Shown: positions 5,870 to 10,289 of the stretch, piece after piece
How the letters are laid out: the number at the start of each line of letters is the position of its first letter
Numbering within the stretch: position 1 is the stretch's first letter
NCBI GenBank assembly: GCA_030591105.1
Contig: JAUVBS010000038.1
Coordinates: 1-10,289, forward strand
Source of the DNA: a bacterium
GTDB taxonomy: Bacteria > Krumholzibacteriota > Krumholzibacteriia > LZORAL124-64-63
Reading direction: 5' to 3'
DNA length: 10,289 nt
Notes under the pieces: generated by a model
The model's database searches: none
What the model was told of the DNA's origin: nothing
What the model saw: only the letters and a program-made list of their open reading frames with translations
Translations under genes and position numbers: made by a program

Positions 5870-6968
5870 CCTGCAGTATCTCCTCGAGGGCTTTGACGCA
5901 GCGCGCGTTTTCCGCCGCCAGACCGACGCTGATCCGCATGGCGCCATCGCCCAAACCGAAGGCGTCCATGGGGCGGACGATGACCCCCTTCTGCAGCAAC
6001 TTGCGGGTCAATTCGCTGGCGTTGCCCGGACAACGTACCAGCAGGAAGTTAGTCTGGCTAGGTGTGACCGCCAGCCCGAGCTCGTCCAATTTGTCGGCCA
6101 GCCAATTTCTCTGCTCGCGATTGCGCTGCGCCCGCGGTGCCACCTGATCCCAGTGTTCCAGACAAGCGATGGCCGCCGCTTGGCTGAGCGAATTGACGTT
6201 GAACGGTTCGCGGGTCTTCTGCAGCTCGGCAATCAAGTCGGCGTGACCGACTGCGTATCCCACCCGTAAGCCGGCCAGCGAGTGGATTTTGCTGAAGGTT
6301 CTCAGGATGACCAGATTGGGATATTCGGCACGCATCGGCAGGGTCTGTGGATAGTCGGCCGCATCGACGTATTCGTAGTACGCTTCATCGACAGCCACGA
6401 TCACGTCGCCAGGGACTGCGGCCAGGAAGCTCGCGAATTCGTCATGGGAATTATGGGTGCCGGTCGGATTGTTCGGGTTGCAGACGATGACCAGCTTCGT
6501 GTCTGAATCGACCGCCGCCGCCATCGCCGGCAAATCGTGGCAGTCATCCGCGGTCAGCGGCACCGCCCGCCCGCACTCGAAATGCGCGCGGCAAGTCAAC
6601 GGGTAGACGATGAAGCTGTGGGCACTGAACACGACGTTTTCTCCGGGCGAAACCAGAGCCCGGATGAGCATATCGATGACCTCGTTGCTGCCGTTACCGA
6701 ACAGCAGGCTGTCCGTATCGACCTCTAGATGCGCGGCCAGAGCCTGGGTCAAGCGAAAACAGGAACCGTCGGGGTAGCGATTGATCTGCCGCACCGCGTC
6801 GATGATGGCCGCGACCACTTCCGGTAGCGGCGCTTCAGGATTCTCGTTACTCGCGAGCTTGACCACGTCGTCGAGCCCGAGCTCGCGTTGAACCTCTTCG
6901 ACCGGTTTACCCGGGATGTAGGGATGAGTCGCCAGGATTCCGGGGCGGAAAAGCTGTTTGAAGTCCAT
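5862..6968 (-). CDS. hisC: Histidinol-phosphate aminotransferase (possibly also aromatic aminotransferase)
   Basis: This PLP enzyme of 368 residues has the normal HisC length. It transfers an amino group between glutamate and imidazole-acetol phosphate in histidine synthesis. Visible fold-type I features are LASNENP (38-44), GNGSNE (91-96), CNPNNPTG (163-170), DEAYYEY (194-200, with the Asp that contacts the PLP ring nitrogen) and TFSKIHSLAGLRVGYAVG, with K227 as the Schiff-base lysine. ATG 6968 has a purine-rich GAGAGG upstream. The gene directly precedes DAHP synthase and overlaps it by 8 bases. HisC-type enzymes in aromatic operons, as in Bacillus subtilis, also transaminate prephenate or the phenyl- and hydroxyphenylpyruvates. 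That dual role is plausible here but cannot be read from sequence alone. About 50 bases separate it from rluB. Confidence 0.93.
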   Translation of the reverse strand: MDFKQLFRPGILATHPYIPGKPVEEVQRELGLDDVVKLASNENPEAPLPEVVAAIIDAVRQINRYPDGSCFRLTQALAAHLEVDTDSLLFGNGSNEVIDMLIRALVSPGENVVFSAHSFIVYPLTCRAHFECGRAVPLTADDCHDLPAMAAAVDSDTKLVIVCNPNNPTGTHNSHDEFASFLAAVPGDVIVAVDEAYYEYVDAADYPQTLPMRAEYPNLVILRTFSKIHSLAGLRVGYAVGHADLIAELQKTREPFNVNSLSQAAAIACLEHWDQVAPRAQRNREQRNWLADKLDELGLAVTPSQTNFLLVRCPGNASELTRKLLQKGVIVRPMDAFGLGDGAMRISVGLAAENARCVKALEEILQDE

Positions 6969-7018
6969 GATCGGGCCTCTCTGCTCTTGAGAAATCGTGC
7001 TTGCCGACCAGGTAAGCG

Positions 7019-7777
7019 TCAGCTCTGCGGTTGGCCGGCAGCCGTGCGCAACGCAGCCACCTCTTGCGGCGTCAATCGACGGAAACCGCCTGCTTTGAGC
7101 CGGCCGAGCTCGACCGGTCCGAACGCGACGCGGCGGAGGGTCAGCACGCGGCGGCCTACTTCAGAGAACATGCGCCGCACCTGACGTTTGCGCCCCTCAT
7201 GCAGTTCGACCACCCAGTGCCTGCCATCGAGCGGATCGTCGGGTAGGAGTCGGCACGGCAAACACGGCCGGCCGTCCAACTCGATGCTGCCGTCGGCAAA
7301 TCGGCGTTGCGCGGTCGGTACCAGCTGCTGGTCAATCGCTACCTCGTAACGCTTCCAGACCTTGCGGGCCGGACGCAGTAACGCTTGGGCCAGAGCGCCG
7401 TCATCGGTCCAAAGGAGTAACCCGGTGGTCGCGGCGTCAAGGCGGCCAACCGGAACGAAGCGCAGCGGAAGTTCCGCTTCGGCGCGGAAGCTGTCGAGCG
7501 CTACTTGCCCCGCTTGAGCTCGCAGCGTCGAAACGACACCGGCTGGTTTGTGGAAAGCGTAGATCCGGAATTCACCCGGTAGCCGCGCTACTTCGCCATC
7601 GACGGTGACGCGGTCGGTCAGCGGGTCGACGCGGCGGCCGAGATCGTGGACAATTTCGCCGTCTATCGCGATTCGGCCGGCCGTTATCAGCGTTTCGACC
7701 GATCGCCGGCTACCGTAACCGCACCGCGCTAAGAAACGGTTCAAACGTAGAGAACGGTCCTGGTCAGCCGGTGTCAT
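7019..7777 (-). CDS. rluB: 23S rRNA pseudouridine synthase, RsuA/RluB/RluE family
   Basis: The family isomerises a specific uridine to pseudouridine in rRNA. The 252-residue product has an N-terminal S4 RNA-binding domain (about 10-56, LRLNRFLARCGYGSRRS). The catalytic domain has the diagnostic GRLDAATTGLLLWTDDG (111-127, catalytic D114). The late motif EGRKRQVRRM (194-203) is typical of the family. RluB is the usual annotation for this gene next to scpB, but the sequence does not prove the target nucleotide. ATG 7777 is chosen because AGGA lies eight bases upstream. ATG 7786 in the same frame, three codons earlier, has AGGA too close. Either start lies inside the end of scpB, an overlap of 14 or 23 bases. 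Confidence 0.92.
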   Translation of the reverse strand: MTPADQDRSLRLNRFLARCGYGSRRSVETLITAGRIAIDGEIVHDLGRRVDPLTDRVTVDGEVARLPGEFRIYAFHKPAGVVSTLRAQAGQVALDSFRAEAELPLRFVPVGRLDAATTGLLLWTDDGALAQALLRPARKVWKRYEVAIDQQLVPTAQRRFADGSIELDGRPCLPCRLLPDDPLDGRHWVVELHEGRKRQVRRMFSEVGRRVLTLRRVAFGPVELGRLKAGGFRRLTPQEVAALRTAAGQPQS

Positions 7778-8378
7778 CGTCGTCATCGTCCTGCAGTTCG
7801 TCGATTTCGATGTCCGCAAGTTCGGCACCGAAACGGCTGGCCAACGCCTTCAATTCCGCCGGATCCTCCACCACCTGCCCGACATTGGGCAGATCCGGCA
7901 ACTGGCCCAGAGCCTTCAGACCGAGGTGAGAGAGAAACTCGCGGGTAGTGCCGTAGAGCAGGGGATGTCCCACCGCTTCGGAGCGGCCGACCACCGTGAG
8001 TAAATTCCGTTCGCTCAAGGTTGCGATGGCGCCGCTACTCTGCACACCGCGGATCTCATCGATCTCCAGCCGGGTGATCGGCTGACGGTAGGCGACGATG
8101 GCGAGCACCTCGAGTCCAGCGCGCGAGAGGCGGGCGTAACGCCGTCCCTTGAAGAGTCGTTCGACCAGTGGGGCGTACTCCGGTCGCGTGGCTATCTGAT
8201 AGCCGCCGCCGAATTCGACGATGGTGAATGCAAACCCGGCCGCTGTGTAGTCCTCTTGCAACTCTTCGATAGCCGACGTGATCTCCTTCGCCTCGACGTC
8301 GCTAAATAGCGCGCGCAAACGTCCGCTACTGAGCGGTGCGTCGGTGGCGAACAGTAGCGCCTCTATCTCTCGTTTCAC
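7764..8378 (-). CDS. scpB: Segregation and condensation protein B
   Basis: ScpB dimers bind the kleisin ScpA and support the SMC-ScpAB complex that organises and helps segregate the chromosome. The 204-residue product has the expected length and two winged-helix regions. Conserved blocks are KREIEALLFATDAPLS at the start, LSRAGLEVLAIVAYRQPIT (84-102), DEIRGVQS and GHPLLYGTT (137-145). The start is GTG 8378, in a GTGA overlap with the scpA stop and with GGAGG seven bases upstream. The longer in-frame extension over scpA is not needed. The C-terminus ends in ELQDDDDDDTG. The Asp run is encoded by GAC/GAT codons that also hold the ATG codons used to start rluB. Confidence 0.95.
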   Translation of the reverse strand: MKREIEALLFATDAPLSSGRLRALFSDVEAKEITSAIEELQEDYTAAGFAFTIVEFGGGYQIATRPEYAPLVERLFKGRRYARLSRAGLEVLAIVAYRQPITRLEIDEIRGVQSSGAIATLSERNLLTVVGRSEAVGHPLLYGTTREFLSHLGLKALGQLPDLPNVGQVVEDPAELKALASRFGAELADIEIDELQDDDDDDTG

Positions 8379-9313
8379 GCCTGCGCCTCCATCGCCACGA
8401 GCGGTGCGATCTCGGCCAGATGCAACTCCTCCGGATCGATCGGTGAGCCGAATCGCTCGCCGGCTGCGATCCAGATCGGCCCGTGCGTCTCGGTCTGCGT
8501 GCAAGCGATGCGGCAGCGCTTGAGCAGTTCGAGAATCGCCATGAAAGTGACGATGACCTCCATCTTGATGGCATCGTCGGCGAACAATTCCTCGAAGCGG
8601 ATCGTACGCGCGGCGCTGATGCGCTCGTAGATCAGATGCATTTTCTCCGCCACGGTGTACGGCTCACGTTGTACCGCGTGGACCGGGTCGGCGGTCATAC
8701 GGTCGAGCACCCCGGCGAGTGCCGACAACAGGTCGAACATCTCGATTCTCAACGGCGGCGTCAGGTTCAGCTGATCGACGAAAGGGTAGCGTGTCGTACG
8801 CACGAAGTAACGTCGGCGATCTTCTGCGCAGCGGCGTAAGCCGGCTGCCGCCTCCTTGAAACGTTTGTACTCGAGTAGACGGCGCACCAGTTCAGCGCGC
8901 GGATCCTCGGCATCTTGGGGCTCTTCTTCGTCGGTATGCCGCGGCATCAACATCCTCATCTTGATCACCAGCAGCGTCGCCGCCATGGCGAGGAACTCCC
9001 CGGCGCGGTCGAGCGACACCGTGCGCATGATGTCGATGTGCTGGACGAACTGGTCGGTGATGCGCGCGATGGGGATGTCGTAGATGTCGATCTCATCCTT
9101 TTGGATCAGATAGAGCAAAAGGTCGAGCGGACCCTGGAAACCGGTCAGTTCGACGGCGTAGGCTTCGCTGGTGCGGAAGTATTCCAACTCCGGTGGCAAG
9201 TCGTCGAGGGTCCAGACAGGGGTGCTCTCGGGGGCACGTACCGCAGCTTCTGTCGCCGCGGCCGATTGGGCCCCGTTGTCCGGCGTGAAATCGTCATTGA
9301 GGGGTCGGATCAC
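8375..9313 (-). CDS. scpA: Segregation and condensation protein A (kleisin)
   Basis: ScpA bridges the heads of the SMC dimer and carries ScpB. The 312-residue product has the N-terminal kleisin signature FQGPLDLLLYLIQKDEIDIYDI (59-80). It continues with the helix DRAGEFLAMAATLLVIKMRMLMP (102-124) and an acidic linker (DEEEPQDAEDP). A C-terminal winged helix (about 238-285, RFEELF...MEVIVTFMAILELLK) would contact SMC. About 50 residues precede the conserved region, a longer N-terminus than in most ScpA proteins (about 240-260 residues). They look low-complexity. The start is GTG 9313 with AAGGAG seven bases upstream. The gene follows trpS by about 35 bases and overlaps scpB in GTGA. Confidence 0.95.
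   Translation of the reverse strand: MIRPLNDDFTPDNGAQSAAATEAAVRAPESTPVWTLDDLPPELEYFRTSEAYAVELTGFQGPLDLLLYLIQKDEIDIYDIPIARITDQFVQHIDIMRTVSLDRAGEFLAMAATLLVIKMRMLMPRHTDEEEPQDAEDPRAELVRRLLEYKRFKEAAAGLRRCAEDRRRYFVRTTRYPFVDQLNLTPPLRIEMFDLLSALAGVLDRMTADPVHAVQREPYTVAEKMHLIYERISAARTIRFEELFADDAIKMEVIVTFMAILELLKRCRIACTQTETHGPIWIAAGERFGSPIDPEELHLAEIAPLVAMEAQA
8386..8390 (-). promoter_or_regulatory. Ribosome binding site of scpB
   Basis: GGAGG on the minus strand, inside the last codons of scpA and seven bases before GTG 8378. It decides the scpB start in favour of this non-ATG codon and points to translational coupling. Confidence 0.8.
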
Positions 9314-9320
9314 GGTCGAG

Positions 9321-9326
9321 CTCCTT
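9321..9326 (-). promoter_or_regulatory. Ribosome binding site of scpA
   Basis: AAGGAG on the minus strand, seven bases before GTG 9313. It supports the non-ATG start and therefore the extended N-terminus of ScpA. Confidence 0.75.
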
Positions 9327-9348
9327 CTAAGCGCCCGTACATGGCGGG

Positions 9349-10289
9349 CTAACCGAGGTCCATGTTCTGGTGCACCGAGGCCAGGGTGGCGCGGGCAGCC
9401 TCTCTAGCCCGCTCGCAACCGTCCGCGATCAGTTCGTCCAGCAGCCGCGGCTGGCTGGCGTATTGCTCGCGCCGCTCGCGGAGCGGCGCAAAGACATCGC
9501 TGACGCCTGCAATCAAGCGCTTCTTGCAGTCGACGCAGCCTCGTGCTGCTGACCTGCATTCCTCGGCGGTCTGCTCCGTCTCCGCCGGCAGGAACTTCTG
9601 ATAGTAGGTATAGATGGCACAGATCTCCGGATTGCCGGGGTCGCTGCGCCTCTTGCGTGCCGGGTCCGTGAACGCCGGCATCAATTTCTGGCGGATCTCT
9701 TCCGGCGAGGCGGAGATCTCCACCGTATTGCCCAGGGACTTGCTCATGCGTCGCCCATCGGTTCCGGGGAACCGGCCGAACTTCGTGACCAGCGCTTCCG
9801 GTTCCGGAAAGGTCTCGCCGAAAATCCGGTTGAAGCGCCGCGCCATCTCACGCGTCAACTCGAGGTGCGGCAGCTGGTCCTCCCCCACCGGCACCGCGTG
9901 GGCCCGGTAGGCAAGGATGTCCGCCGCCTGCAACACTGGATAACCCAGGTGCCCGTAGCTGATTTCCCCGCCGAGCTCCAGGTCGCGAATCTGCTCCTTG
10001 AAGGTCGGATTCCGCTCGAGCCGACCCATGCTGATCAACATCGACAGGAGCAGGAACAACTCAGCATGTTCCTTGATCTCCGACTGGACGAACAATACCG
10101 ACCGCTCCGGATCGAGCCCCGCGCCCAGCCAATCGAGGAACATCTCGCGGCTGTTATGGCGGATTTCAGCCGCCCGGTCGAGGGCGGTCGTCAGCACGTG
10201 CCAGTCGGCCACCATGAAGAAGCACTGGTATTCGTCCTGCAGACGTACCCAGTTCTCGAGCGCCCCGGTGTAGTTGCCCCAGTGCAATC
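9349..10289 (-). CDS. trpS: Tryptophanyl-tRNA synthetase (5' end outside window)
   Basis: This class I synthetase attaches tryptophan to its tRNA. The visible 313 residues begin at the HIGH-like motif (HWGNYTGAL) and include MVADWHVLTT, GYPVLQAADIL, GEDQLPHLELTREMARRFN, the KMSKS loop as GRRMSKSLGN, and the late CVDCKKRL segment. These are typical of bacterial TrpRS. The reading frame continues past the window edge, so only a short N-terminal stretch is missing. The TTG near 10287 is an internal Leu codon, not a start. The stop is TAG 9351-9349. It is the first gene seen of the minus-strand cluster, so the operon promoter must lie at or beyond its start. Confidence 0.96.
   Translation of the reverse strand, partial: LHWGNYTGALENWVRLQDEYQCFFMVADWHVLTTALDRAAEIRHNSREMFLDWLGAGLDPERSVLFVQSEIKEHAELFLLLSMLISMGRLERNPTFKEQIRDLELGGEISYGHLGYPVLQAADILAYRAHAVPVGEDQLPHLELTREMARRFNRIFGETFPEPEALVTKFGRFPGTDGRRMSKSLGNTVEISASPEEIRQKLMPAFTDPARKRRSDPGNPEICAIYTYYQKFLPAETEQTAEECRSAARGCVDCKKRLIAGVSDVFAPLRERREQYASQPRLLDELIADGCERAREAARATLASVHQNMDLG

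Overview
This window looks like a chromosomal housekeeping cluster from a GC-rich bacterium. It holds eight host genes, all on the minus strand, interrupted by one insertion sequence on the plus strand. Read in the direction of transcription (high to low coordinates) the order is trpS (5' end cut by the window), scpA, scpB, rluB, hisC, aroF-type DAHP synthase, a cmk-plsC fusion, [insertion sequence], and rpsA (3' end cut by the window). From memory, a trpS-scpA-scpB-rluB-aromatic/his genes-cmk-rpsA order resembles clusters in Desulfuromonadales-type Deltaproteobacteria and some other deep-branching phyla, and plsC beside cmk resembles Firmicutes clusters. I cannot place the organism more precisely than an uncultured or little-studied bacterium, and that placement is weak.

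Right part (3507-10289): trpS to cmk-plsC read as one operon. scpB starts in a GTGA overlap with scpA, rluB starts inside the 3' end of scpB, aroF overlaps the end of hisC by 8 bases, and cmk-plsC probably starts in a TAGTG overlap with aroF. The only gaps are about 35 bases (trpS/scpA) and about 50 bases (rluB/hisC). The products serve tRNA charging, chromosome condensation (ScpA/ScpB of the SMC complex), 23S rRNA pseudouridylation, aromatic/histidine amino-acid synthesis, CMP phosphorylation and phosphatidic-acid synthesis. The operon promoter is outside the window.

Middle (about 2284-3505): a 1.2 kb insertion sequence with imperfect 25-base terminal inverted repeats. It carries a zinc-finger/HTH/DDE transposase gene broken by two in-frame stop codons. 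Its right end lies against the stop codon of cmk-plsC. It runs opposite to the host genes and separates rpsA from the rest of the cluster.

Left part (1-2283): rpsA encodes an S1-type protein with six S1 domains, a long N-terminal extension and an acidic C-terminal tail built on a 42-base tandem repeat. Between the insertion sequence and rpsA there is a well-formed promoter (TTGCTA-17-TATATT), a leader hairpin and an AGGAGG ribosome binding site, so rpsA can probably be transcribed independently of the split operon. No RNA genes or CRISPR arrays were seen. I found no clearly new biological system. The most distinctive items are the cmk-plsC fusion, the insertion sequence with its start-codon hairpin and stop-interrupted transposase, and the repeat-built S1 tail.
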